Assembly (NCBI GenBank): GCA_945643635.1
Contig: CALZFC010000067.1
Coordinates: forward strand, 47,501-111,500
Reading direction: 5' to 3'
Length of the DNA stretch: 64,000 nucleotides
Origin: Allodiplogaster sudhausi
Lineage: Eukaryota > Nematoda > Chromadorea > Rhabditida > Diplogasteridae
Part shown: positions 25,526 through 37,220 of the stretch, piece by piece
Numbering within the stretch: position 1 is the first letter of the stretch
Layout of the letters: each line of letters begins with the position of its first letter
Translations under genes and position numbers: made by a program
Notes under the pieces: generated by a model
The model's database searches: none
Told to the model about the DNA's origin: nothing
The model's input: the letters and a program-made list of their open reading frames with translations, nothing else

Positions 25526-26178
25526 TCAGAATCGTACTTGTTGTGAGTCTCGCGACCGTTTCATCATTTTGCGAGCCATCAACGCGTACAGTGTAAACGA
25601 AGTGACGGTCGTAATGGCCATCACGGACGAGTTGAGCATGAAGTGGAGCTCCTTAAAATGAAATAATACATTTTCTAATTGACATGAAATTAATTAATTA
25701 CCAATATTCCTGTACTGGACGACGGAATTTTCACTAATTTTATATGAAAATTGCCGGTTCTTCATTAGCCAATCTTAATGTTTCTATTGGTTAATGGAAT
25801 TTACAATAAATGTTGACGGTTCGTCTCAAGACCATCTTGCTCTTTCTTTTGGATGATGGAATTTACAATCATTTTGTATGAAAATTGCCGGTTCTTCATT
25901 AGCCCATCTTAAAGGAGGTGTAGGGCCCTTAACACCTAAACACGAAATGGCCGATAAGATAGTACCATAGGTATGTATGTATAAGCAACGTGATCCTGGA
26001 AATTTGCAAAGATCCTTGCTTCCAGACCTTCCCTCGTAAAGCAAGCATTTGCCGTGGATTGGGCGCTGGTCAACCTATGCTTCGAAAAGCCTCTTAGGCC
26101 ATAATTTGGTAGGCGACAACTGTTACATTTAAGAGAGCCTGTCTAACAATAAGAGATTCAACCGGGCCTATTAAGGTA

Positions 26179-27523
26179 GTGCAGGGAATAAAATTATTTT
26201 TTGATTTTAATTTTATTTGAAGGGTTACTGTAGCACCCTATGGGGATTCCAAAAACATTTTTTTCAAAAATTTATTTTCGTTTTTCAACACAGCATACCT
26301 CGAAATGTCGAAATGAGTTAAATAGCCATAACTTTTTGTAAACTCAACGAAATTGAATTTTGAAAAGTTTATTACGTTCAGTAATCACAGGGGCATAAAA
26401 AAGTCATACAAAATTTTTTGAAACAAATTCATTTAAGGGGTCATATTGACACCCAAATATATCTTTTGTGCGATTTGGGCCCGAAAACGTTTCGAGGGCG
26501 CGGATAGGACACCACCACGTGAAAGAGGAGCAGTTATAACCCCTAATACAAAGGTTGACCAACGGATTGGAGCACGTATTGGTAACCTAATTCTCGCCTG
26601 AACATTTAAATTTACTCAAACTGGCGAGCAGGTGAATTGGCATAAATCGCTTCAAACTTAACAATGGGCAGAATTAGAATGATCATTCGATTTGTCTTCT
26701 TAAAACTAAGAAAACAGTTCCAAAGAATGCATGACTTTTCTTTTAAGTTCACTTTTTCAACACTTTTAATGCATAAACCTTTTTTCTGCGTCTTGAATTC
26801 GGTACCGTTTCGCCAGTTTCTGATATTTTCTGAGCAGCAAGCGCCATAGTTTTGCATTCGTAAGAAAGAGCATTTAATTTTACATAGTTTACATAGGTTT
26901 GCAACTGAATTTGAATACGTATTTGATGCGATTTTGCGGCCAGAAACTCCTCAACTCTGCAAAACATCAAAATTCGAAATTGCCTAATCCTCCCCTGGCG
27001 TCTTGTACATGGGCTAGAAACAAGATGGGATTGTTCTCAAGTCGATTTTGTACAGATATGATTTATTTGTATGACATTACAAAAAATAATGGGTAAATTG
27101 TTTTTTCGTATCTCAAATAATTCCCCTATAACTACGGAAATGTACGTTTATGACTTATTTTAAGAGGATTTTCTTAGTTTGTCTTCCACCACTGGAAAGA
27201 ACGGGGGTTTTTGTACCTGTATGAGTGCTCATCACCTCAATATAGCCAAAATGTTTTCGATAATTTAGAATTAAGGACAGAAATCCATTGACTTTTTTCG
27301 AAAAAAATTCAAATCGTTCTGGTGCCGTATATTATAGGTTGGGAGAGGTGAAAATCAAGATTTATTCTTTATAATAATACATCTTACTACGTTTTCGATA
27401 TACAGCTCAGAATAACAGGAAGACCTGGAAAGTGTATACAGGCCATCAATCACACTTACACTTCTCTTTATTCAGGTAGGTTTTTTGTAGTGTGACTTCT
27501 GAAAACAGCTTTTTATAAAGAGG
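26179..27523. repeat. left giant terminal inverted repeat
   Basis: Complementary to 31605-32950 over its full length with scattered substitutions. It contains a minus-strand open frame of 73 codons (26749-26970, starting MMFCRVEEFLAAKSHQ) whose mirror copy lies in the right arm. Confidence 0.92.
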
Positions 27524-27874
27524 TTTTCTGGCTGTAGTTGAGAGTTTTTTTCATTTCGTATTCCCAACGTTGGTTCTGCATATCTAATGAACTATAATCT
27601 TCTGTCATCATCAGTGTCGGTGACTATTGCCCGTTGAATTCCTCTCTTCACAGAAATGTTGTAACTATGCCGACTCTTGAAAATGACTAATCATGAAAGC
27701 GATACTTTCATTTCTCAAATGCTCGCCGAGACGTCTTTGTTTTGTCTGCTTTACATTCTCAATACTTTCGCTCAGGCGACATCATTTTGGCTAGAGATTG
27801 CTTGCTTCAACTACTTGTCTGTGTTCTTGTCTCTTGTCTTTTCGGTGATTGATTATGCTTTCGTTTTATTTCAG

Positions 27875-30800
27875 ATGCTACGAATTTTAATATGTTTCGT
27901 CGTCTTTCAAGGATGTGGACCAATGCCGATAAAAAGGGGGTAGGAAAATAACTTTTCATTCATCCGCAAAGAAAAAGTGATATGGTGTGTGTAACTGAAA
28001 TAATGTTATTGTGCAGTCAAATGACTTCAGCAAAGAACCGTCGTCTGCTGTCGAGAATTCAACGCCTTCGAATACTCGAAGAAGGCACGTACCGTATTCT
28101 GAATTTCTGTCTAGTGCTGTGGAAAAAATTGTTTTTAGAAGGGGCCTTGAAGATCTTTTGCCACAACTTCCCGCGAAGCCTGTGAAACCAGAGGATATTG
28201 TCGGAGAAACAAAATGTTACTTCTCTATGGTTCGAAGAACGCCATACGAAACCGAACATCGGCCGAATATTTCAAAAGTGAGCACTACCTGCCGTGGACA
28301 ACTCGCCAAGTTAGTGTTTTATTTTAATTTAACGTTAAATTAATTTTATCTTGAAGAATGTCAACACTGATGGACCAATTCCCGGAGGATTCACATGGAA
28401 CCGTCAATGTGGTAGATTTAATCCTCTCGAGAGGGGCCGGGGAATTCTTCTGGAATTTTGATGATAGCACAGAGGTATGTTCTTCTAAAGCAGCTATAGT
28501 TCGTAGTTTTCGGCCTGGCAGGTTGCTGGAGTCGGACAGCGGTTCATTTGCGAAGGTCACCTTGACGAGTTGTATATCAAATGGGAGCACAGAGGATTCT
28601 ATTACCACTACAAATCTAAGCAAAGTACTATCAAGAAGTTGTGCTCAATCGTTGGGCCATTCGCCCTTCATCAGAATCCCCCTCAAGTGAAGACTAAAGA
28701 AGCTGTTGAAAAGGAAGAAGCAATGGCGGTGATGAAGAGAGATGGTATCCTACTCCAAATAGGCTTACGTAGGTTCATTATCAGCAATTATAAATGCTTT
28801 AATTTCGTGGGCTGAAGGCAGATTACTTAAAAAGTTTTTTTTAGCTGTATGCCCGACGCACAAGGCAGAGCTAAGAAGATATATGACCCAGATGAACGTT
28901 GAGGATACTGGTCACAAGATATCTCCACCGGTGACCGATGGAAAATTTTCTCAGACCCCAGACATAATAGACGAGCTGAACGACTACAATCCAGCATCTC
29001 AGAAGAACGATCCAAGCTACATTCCGCCTGGCGAACCACCCGCGCCAAAAAGAACTCCCTCTGTAGTTTCAGCGGTCTGCAAGGAGAAATTCTCAGCCTT
29101 CCTCGAATCCCCAAATCTTCCACGACTTGACAGAAGAAATAAGGACTTCACCGAGCTCAAACAAAGATCAACGAAAACAAAGCCTATGTCATTCGCAGTG
29201 CTTTAGAAACAGTGTACAGCATAGTGGCACCTGAAGACCCTGCAATGCTGAGAACTATGGTCGAGCAGCCTGAGAACGAAGGACTCTACGAGAGAAGTAG
29301 GAGCGAGAAGTACGAGTCGATCATGCAAGAAATGAAGCAGAGATTTCTGCAAAGCACTCATCGCCGCGAGCGACTACATATTGTCTCAATGGTTGCGCGA
29401 TCCCTCACTCTGAGCGAGGTCCAGAGGTACCTCCCAGGTCTTAGTCGCTACTTCTTCACGAAAGCAAAGAGACAAGCCATGCGAGGCTCATCCATCTTGG
29501 ACGACGATTTCACACCGCCTATCGAACGACAACGCTATCAGAGGGAGCAACTTAACCGTTTCATAGAGTTTATCACTAGGTTTGCCCTGCATTCGTTATT
29601 AGTCAAAATAAATAATAAGACATAAATTCAGTTACAAAGTTACCATCAGTCTACCTTTCGGTGTTCGAAATGCAATTCTATCTGATGGCACTTCGTTAGA
29701 GTTCGGAAATACTCTACGAAAGCACAGTGCGACGGAAATAATTGAACTTTACAAGCGGTAAGATAAGCGATACTAGTTTAGATAATCAAGTCGATTATAG
29801 CGAGCTAAAGGAAAATGGTGACGAGCGTCTACTGATGTCGCATTCTTCTATGTACAGCCCGTGAAAAAAACACTGATTTTTTCGGGAAACGAGGCATAAG
29901 TTGGCACATAAGCCACATCATCGCTAATGTGTCTGGAGTGCTGAAGCAGCACACCTTTATTCATATAATGCGCAAAGACCTGCAGGTGCTCTGAATTAGA
30001 TTTATTTTCTCTATCTAATGAGTCGTTGTTCTCTATGTTCAGGATACGGTGGCCATCACTTCAATACTCAACCACATAATAGCAGAGCTTAGCAGGGCTG
30101 ATATGGAAAACATAATTTTGCGGTCGGACCAGGCTGGTAAGCATACTTTTATGATTTTACGAGCTTTTATAATTATAAACAACCGAAATTATGTTATCAA
30201 TTTCAGGATGCTATAAATCGAGTTCAACTCTCGCATCAATTATCCATATCGCAAAATTCAACAGGATTTCGATTGAAAAATATGCATATAGCGAAGCGCG
30301 GGCAGGGAAGAGCGCTTGCGACCGTATGGCGGCCGTAGTGAAGAGAAAAGTACATGATTATGTGGATTCTGGAAGTGACGCAAAAAGTGCTGACGAATTA
30401 TTCAATGGCATGTTGTCGGGCAAGCCGCTACGTGGCGTATCCGTCTACCTTGCTTATGTAAAAGACGGAAAAGCAAGTAAGTCAAAGATCCCCGGAATTT
30501 CTCAACTCAACACCTTTATTTTCGAAGCAAAGGGATAAGAGTTCATAGGCATTCTCAAATCGGAACAGGGAAGCTGGTCAAGTATGACGTCATGAAGAAG
30601 AATCACGGCTTCCTTGTCATCGAGAAGACAAATGGATCTATTTTCAACGGCCCGAATAGTGACTCCAATCCTTTTTGGGCCGATGTTGGGAAGCCTGAGC
30701 GACAGCAAAAACAAGATAAGCCAAAAACTGGACTTGAGCATGAGGATGATGATGACCACGAATTGCCGGAGGATTCCGATGTTCTCCCAGATGAAACCGA

Positions 30801-31284
30801 ATTTCTCTTTCAGTGCCCAGAGGAGACTTGCGGAGCGGAGTTCATAAACTCGGCGAACTTAGAGAAACATATACTTATCGGAAAGCATAAGAGAAGAGCT
30901 GAATTTTCGACCCTGCGTGACAATAGCCTTCTACTCTTCGCAGCTGCTTTGGAAGGGCCTCAGCAATACAATGCCTTCACAGTTGTGGATGAGGCCATCG
31001 AATCGCTTGGAAACGACAACACAAACGGCAAGATTGCAAAGCAAGGATGGGCATTGAAGGAGAAGAAGAAGAACGAGAGGATCCCAGAAAGAGCCAAGCC
31101 ATGGGCCATCGATCAGTTCGACCAGGGTACGAAGTCTGGTATCAAAGTTGATCCTAATGAGGCCCACAAGAGGATGAAAAATCAGAGAGACCCAACATCT
31201 GGCAAACTCAGCTTCAGAACCGACGAAGTCCTAACAGTTCAGCATCTTGCATCCATCTTCAGCCTGATGTCGTCTGCAAAGTAA
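27875..31284 (+). pseudogene. transposase-like gene of the giant-TIR element (DDE-type, C2H2 finger), frameshifted
   Basis: Exons joined in phase: 27875-27939, 28017-28309, 28357-28474, 28522-28768, 28845-29579, 29650-29757, about 29870-29985, 30043-30136 and 30207-31284. Visible parts are GQRFICEGHLDELYIKWE and CPTHKAELRRYM (Cys/His-rich), LPFGVRNAILSDGTSLEF, TDFFGKRGISWHIS (candidate first Asp), LRSDQAGCY (second Asp), YSEARAGKSACDRMAA (candidate third acidic residue), a C2H2 finger C-X4-C-X12-H-X5-H, and a terminal GWALKEKKKNERIPERAK module. This order resembles a group of unnamed animal transposon proteins I recall, which have a longer linker before the first Asp; here that linker seems deleted. 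Frameshifts are needed near 29153-29172 and 30528-30537. The true start is uncertain. Confidence 0.75.
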
Positions 31285-31332
31285 AGGGCCCATGGGCTAT
31301 CTGATCCTATTCCAAACGACCGAAAAACAACA

Positions 31333-31572
31333 ATGTCAAATGATCCAGTTGACGAGTTGTTCGAGGAAGAAGGAGACGATTAGCTCGAGTTCCTCAGTGA
31401 TCCTCAATGGGGAACAGAGTTTGACCACATTAGATTGATGGAACTTGAGCATCAGCCTGACGAACCGCCAGCAAAGGCCAGTGGTGAACGTGTGCGGGAG
31501 CGCGAGAGTAGCGACGACCCCAAAGAAGACGAATCAAAGAGACGGAAAATTCTTCACGATGAATTATTTTGA
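31333..31572 (+). pseudogene. small acidic second frame of the giant-TIR element, one internal TAG
   Basis: From ATG at 31333 the frame runs 80 codons to TGA at 31570, broken only by TAG at 31381-31383. The product would be acidic at the start (DELFEEEGDD) with a basic, nuclear-signal-like end (DESKRRKILHDELF). It follows the transposase-like gene by 48 bp on the same strand and stops just before the right inverted repeat. It could be a second element protein or the end of an alternative 3' exon. Confidence 0.55.
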
Positions 31573-31604
31573 TGAATTTACAATGAACAGTTTCCGCGAA
31601 TAAA

Positions 31605-32950
31605 TCTTTTTATAAAAAAACTATTTTCAGAAGTCACACTAAAAAACATTTCACTGGGCAAATAGATTTCAGATGTGACTGATGGCCTGCATACACCCAA
31701 CTCTTCCTGTTACACTGACATGAGCTGTATATTGAAAACGGAGTAAAAATCGTCTTTTAAAAAATTGATTTCAATCTTTCCCAACCTATAATATACGGCA
31801 CCAGAACGATTTGAAAAGTAATTTTTTTTCGAAAAAAAAGTCAATGGATTTCTGTCCTTAATTCTAGATTATCGAAAACATTTTGGCTATATTGAGGTGA
31901 TGAGCACTCATACAGGTACAAAAACCCCGTTCTTTCCAGTGGTGGAAGACAAACTCAGAAAATCCTCTTAAAATAAGTCATAAACGTACATTTCCGTAGT
32001 TATAGGGGAATTATTTGAGATACGAAAAAACAATTTACCCATTATTTTTTGTAATGTCATACAAATAAATCATATCTGTACAAAATCAACTGGAGAACAA
32101 TCCCATCTTGTTTCTAACCCATGTACAAGACGCCAGGGGAGTATTAGGCAATTTCGAATTTTGATGTTTTGCAGAATTGAGGAGTTTCTGGCCGCAAAAT
32201 CGCATCAAATACGTGGTCAAATTCAGTTGCAAACTTATGTAAGCTATGTAAAATTAAATGCTCTTTCTTACGAATGCAAAACTATGGCGTCTTCTGCTCA
32301 CAAAATATCAGAAACTGGCGAAACGGTACCGAATTCAAGACGCAGAAAAAAGTTTATGCATTAAAAGTGTTGAAAAAATGAACTTAAAAGAAAAGTCATG
32401 CATTCTTTGGAACTGTTTTCTTAGTTTTAAGAAGACAAATCGAATGATCATTCTAATTCTGCCCATTGTTAAGTTTGAAGCGATTTATGCCAATTCACCT
32501 GCTCGCCAGTTTGAGTAAATTTAAATGTTCAGGCGAGAATTAGGTTACCAATACGTGCTCCAATCCGTTGGTCAACCTTTGTATTAGGGGTTATAACTGC
32601 TCCTCTTTCACGTGGTGGTGTCCTATCCGCGCCCTCGAAACGTTTTCGGGCCCAAATCGCACAAAAGATATATTTGGGTGTCAATATGACCCCTTAAATG
32701 AATTTTTTTCAAAAACTTTTGTATGACTTTTTTATGCCCCTGTGATTGCTGAACGTAATAAACTTTTCAAAATTCAATTTCGTTGAGTTTACAAAAAGTT
32801 ATGGCTATTTAACTCATTTCGACATTTCGAGGTATGCTGTGTTGAAAAACGAAAATAAATTTTTGAAAAAAAGTTTTTGGAATCCCCATAGGGTGCTACA
32901 GTAACCCTTCAAATAAAATTAAAATCAAAAAATAATTTTATTCCCTGCAC
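31605..32950. repeat. right giant terminal inverted repeat
   Basis: Inverted copy of 26179-27523. It contains the mirror of the left-arm frame (32161-32364, plus strand), which is shifted by a one-base difference in an A/G run near 32345. Confidence 0.92.
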
Positions 32951-33659
32951 GCTCGTGGTCGAGCCTATCAGATTGGCTCTCTTAATGTTTTGTGTAACAC
33001 ACTAATGTTCCCTTATTGTTAGGATCAGGCAACTCTTTTCAGATGGAAAATACTCACTAATTGTTCGTTCAGAAAATTAACTTTTTGCTGATGCATTCGC
33101 AAGCTCAAGCCGGACACATACAAAGAATCATCCTAATAGCGAAAAGTTTGAGTTTTCGCCGCATTTAATCAAAGAAATTTTAATTCATCAGCAAACTCTA
33201 TCACATTTTTTATTTGCCCTTTTCATTTATAGGGGAAAAAAGCCACCGTGTAGATATAGATATAAGCTTTTCGGATCGACTTTTTCAGTTCTCGCCTCCT
33301 GTAATATTTCTATTGGTTAATGGAATTTACAATAATTTTATAGGAATATTGACGGTTCGTCCCTAGAGCATCTTAATGTTTCTTTTGGATGATGGAATTT
33401 ACAATCATTTTGTATGAAAATTGATGACGGATCGTCATAAGCCCATCTAAATTTTTCTCCCACTTCGATCTCCGAGACCTTTGGCACTATCGTAAGGAGT
33501 TTGACGCCATAAAAGAGAGCCGCATCATTCTTGATTCGTTGGTATTCAACGGGAAACGCGTAGACGGGCCACGTCGTGAGGAGCGGAGCCGCGCTCGCGA
33601 CCGCAACGCAGCACAGCACGACGAGGCAGGCGTTGATTCTAAATCGATTTTATTACTAT

Positions 33660-34066
33660 TATTTTATTTTTATCTTTATCTCTCTTGCTCTCTCTCTCTC
33701 TCTTTTGATTATCTCTCTCTCCCTCCCATCCTGTCTACCACTCTTCCTCTCTCTCAGTCTTTCTTTCTAGAGTGTGTAGTTCTAAGAATTTTTGTCGGTT
33801 TTGTTCGACAATTCCGAGTACTACCAATGATTTCTTTACTTTTATTCGAGTTCGTCTTCTGGCAGGCATTATTATGTCACTGAATATAGAGAACTACTGA
33901 TTTTCTAAGAATCTTGCACTCTTTTTCTCTCACTCTCTCTTTCTCTCTCTCTGTCTCTCTCTCTCTCTTGATTATCTATTTCTCCCCTGTTTACCACTCT
34001 TCATCTCTCACAGTCTCTTAACAGAGAGTGCGAGAGAGAGAGAGAGAGAATGAAAGACTCTTCCAA

Positions 34067-34138
<72 letters not shown>

Positions 34139-34150
34139 AACCTCTCTCAC
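33660..34150. repeat. CT/GA microsatellites in receptor B intron 3
   Basis: CT-rich tracts with short GA islands that mirror each other, for example TTAACAGAGAGTGCGAGAGA. Copy A has the homologous tracts at about 47140-47435. Confidence 0.9.
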
Positions 34151-34714
34151 CTGCCGATTGCCGCCAACTGCACTGGTCGTCGGCCACATTACAGCAACGA
34201 GGCGATTGAGAGCAATCGCTAACGAGTTATATTCTTCCGAATATAAGAAATAGTTCGCCATCCTGGCATAAGTATATAAGATAATATACAGCACCGTTCA
34301 ACATTGAAATTGCTAAGCTTTCGGAAAGTTCCACAACGTGCGGTGCGCTGGATCTCTATCCTCTCCCCCCCTCCCAATTAAACTTTTGCTGATTCTCTCT
34401 AAGTTTGTTCTGCCGAATCTTTTTTATGTCTATCTTCTATCTTTAGTTACGTATTTATCGTTAGTCGAGAACATATCTTCATGTGCTGTCACATTGTTAT
34501 TAATGCTCGAATTAACAAATGAACAAACGTCCGATCAAATTGAGGACTCCTCGAAAAAAAATGTTGCTCGAAATTTTTTTATTTTAGTACAATTTGATCA
34601 GCGGACCTATTGGAACTGCCTAGGAAAATTCAGAAATTTCCTGCCTCCTACTTCTTAAGCGGTGCTGGATATTAGATATTCTTCAGAAAACGAATAGCTT
34701 TTTTACTCGTCGCA

Positions 34715-35180
34715 AAGTAGCTAATTAACTTGTAGTAAAGTATGGCCTATTTTACTTGTATCAAAATAGCTATTTTACTTGTAGCAAAGTGGCTATTTTA
34801 CTTGTAGCAAAGTAGCTATTTCACTTGTATCAAAGTAGCTATTTTACTTGTAGCAAAGTAGCTATCTTACTTGTGGCAAAGTAGCTATTTTACTTGTAGT
34901 AAAGAAAAGCCTATTTTACCTGAATCAATGTAGCTATTTTACTTGTAGCATAGTAGGTATTTTATTTGTAGCATAGTAGGTATTTTATTTGTAGCAAAGT
35001 AGCTATTTTACTTGTAGCATTGTTGCTATTTTACTTGTAGCAAAGTAGCTATTTTACTTGTATCAAAGTAGCTATTTTACTTGTAGCAAAGTAGCTATTT
35101 CACTTGTATCAAAGTAGCTATTTTACTTGTAGCAAAGTAGCTATTTTACTTGTAGTAAAGTATAGCCTATTTTACTTGAA
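34715..35180. repeat. 23-bp minisatellite derived from receptor exon-2 splice donor
   Basis: About twenty copies of TAGCTATTTTACTTGTAGCAAAG lie in tandem. On the minus strand each unit reads CTTTGCTACAAGTAAAATAG, which is the last ten or so bases of receptor exon 2 plus its GT donor. Copy A has only two to three degenerate units at 47860-47930. Confidence 0.92.
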
Positions 35181-35504
35181 GCAAAGCTTTGTCAGCCAAT
35201 CCTGCTCGTAGCAGCAGAGATGAATTCCATTCAGGAAGGGCGTCGTGGGCATGCGAAAGGAGACGGTGACGCAAAACAGAAGGGCAATATCCTGTGAAAT
35301 CTACCTAACCATTTTTCTTCATTATCCTCTGCCTTTAGTTAGTGTTCGGCCCTTTAGAATTGCCTATTATAATTACAAATATTATTAATTCTTTACCGCG
35401 TGTGTTACTTGTGATACCTTAATAAATTTTTTCATCTGCGTGCTGTAATACATACATATGAACATATGTATGAATTTACATACATACAGTGGCGCTCATA
35501 AAAA

Positions 35505-36759
35505 CTTGGAATTCATGTTTTCTAAACAAACCTTTTTTTTTTGAAGATTGGAGAATTTAAATGAAACTTTCAGGTTTTCTTCTTCACCATGTTAGAAATT
35601 AATTAGTAGATAATTCGTTTCTCTGACCAAACTATTGATAGAGAAAAAATCAATAACTCAGAATCACCAGGACTGCACATTTAGGCGCGCTTAACACAAT
35701 AATTTATTTCTTTGATCTTTGGCTAGTTTTTATTGGATAGATGGTTTATTTGCATTGCAGAAGATCCCAGAAACAAATTTTTGTTCTAATTTTGATTTAT
35801 TTCCATTCAGTTACACGCTGCTTGCCTTCAGTTCGCGATTCATGCACTCGACCTGAGATGCAGAAGGTTTAGCAGGACAAAAGCAATCATTTACTACGAT
35901 GGCTGTACTAATTATCATTTTAATATGTTCTCAGAGTATCATTGAACCTATTCATATAGCTATTTAGGCTGTGAAAATTAAATGCTCATTAGTTCAGCAC
36001 TCTAAGTAAGAACACCGCTTAGGTCAACTTTGGCCAGAAGTCCAAATTTACATTAAGTGATGCTGTGAAGGGGTCTCTGTTTCAAAAACGGTTTTGCCTA
36101 TCTCAAATGAAAGGTGATAGATTCCTACATATTGGGCAGCCTTCTTTCATGCCTGGCGTAATGAAGCCACAAGGCACAGAGTAACATTTGAATGTACGCT
36201 TGGTATAGAATAGTATGGTATTTTTCAAGGGAAAAATTAAATATCTATTCAAAAGTTACACTAATCGATTCGGCAATTGACTAAATGCCAAATAGATCAT
36301 TTAATGCTGTGATTGATCTAGAATAGCCTGATGTCATATGGTCGTTTGTCACATCTTAGTTGCCTTCAATCGTTCAGCGATTTCTTAAGGTCTCATGAAG
36401 CCATGAATGAAAGAAGGCTGCCCAATGAATCGCGAACTGAAGGCAAGCAGCGTGTAACTGAATGGAAATAAATCAAAATTAGAACAAAAATTTGTTTCTG
36501 GAATCTTCTGCAATGCAACTAAAAAATCTATCCAATAAAAACTAGCCAAAGATCAAAGAAATAAATTATTTTGTCCTGCTCGCTTAAATGTGCAGTCCTG
36601 GCGATTCTGAGTTATTGATCTTTCTCGATCAGTAGTTTGGTCAATGAAACGAATTATCTACTAATTGATTTCTAACAGGATAAAGAAGAAATCCTGAAAG
36701 TTTCATTTAAATTCTCCATTCTTTAAAAAAAGTTATGTTCAGAAAACATGAATTCCCAG
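35505..36759. mobile_element. 1.25-kb foldback element nested in the Harbinger left end
   Basis: Arms of about 345 bp (35505-35851 and about 36426-36759) are inverted copies with tips CTTGGAATTCATGTTTTCT and AGAAAACATGAATTCCCAG. A second short inverted pair (ATTGGGCAGCCTTCTTTCAT at about 36139 and ATGAAAGAAGGCTGCCCAAT at about 36408) lies inside. No coding frame is seen. It interrupts the Harbinger terminal repeat, so it inserted later. Confidence 0.85.
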
Positions 36760-37220
36760 CCGCGCATTTAATCTGTCAAAAGTTTGAAACATGTTCGAAA
36801 CAACATTGTTTGGAATATGTTCGCAACAGAAGAATTGGCAATTTGCCAGCCTATCTTAATACACATGGGTTCCGAACATGTATCCAGCTTGTTATCACTT
36901 TTTCGGTTGTGTGCACTTCTTGTTTCGAACATCTGAAGTGGTCACTTGGTCAGAACCAGCACGAAAATGGAGAGACAGTGCAAAGAAGGAGACGCAGGTT
37001 GTGACGAGCAAAAGCTGCTATGGTGATGCACCAGTGTGACTCTCATAACTTGCCCTATCTCACGTCTGTGGTCATAAGTTCGACCTAGTTGACTACCAAT
37101 GATTGGGACTACTGTGAGGCAAAAATTCAAACGTTTCATGGGCGCGTTGAATCCGGGCGCCTAGACTCGGCTTTAGTATTCTTGTTTGTTGTTACAATGT
37201 GTTGTTATTTTTTTTTCTAG

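Larger units (their letters stand above)
26179..32950 (+). mobile_element. 6.8-kb DNA transposon with about 1.35-kb terminal inverted repeats
   Basis: The left arm (26179-27523) and right arm (31605-32950) are inverted near-copies from the shared tip GTGCAGGGAATAAAATTATT inward to TTCAGAAGTCACACTA. The interior of about 4.1 kb holds one spliced plus-strand gene and a small acidic frame. The element sits in intron 4 of the chemoreceptor pseudogene and is absent from copy A. Target duplication is ambiguous: TGCA at both tips is palindromic and could be a 4-bp duplication or the element end. The element is probably inactive, since its gene has at least two frameshifts. Confidence 0.9.

Noticed and set aside
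26179..32950. Possibility that the giant-TIR element is a Maverick/Polinton or a viral integrant
   Set aside because: I see no protein-primed polymerase, integrase, packaging ATPase or capsid-like frame, and the element is only 6.8 kb.
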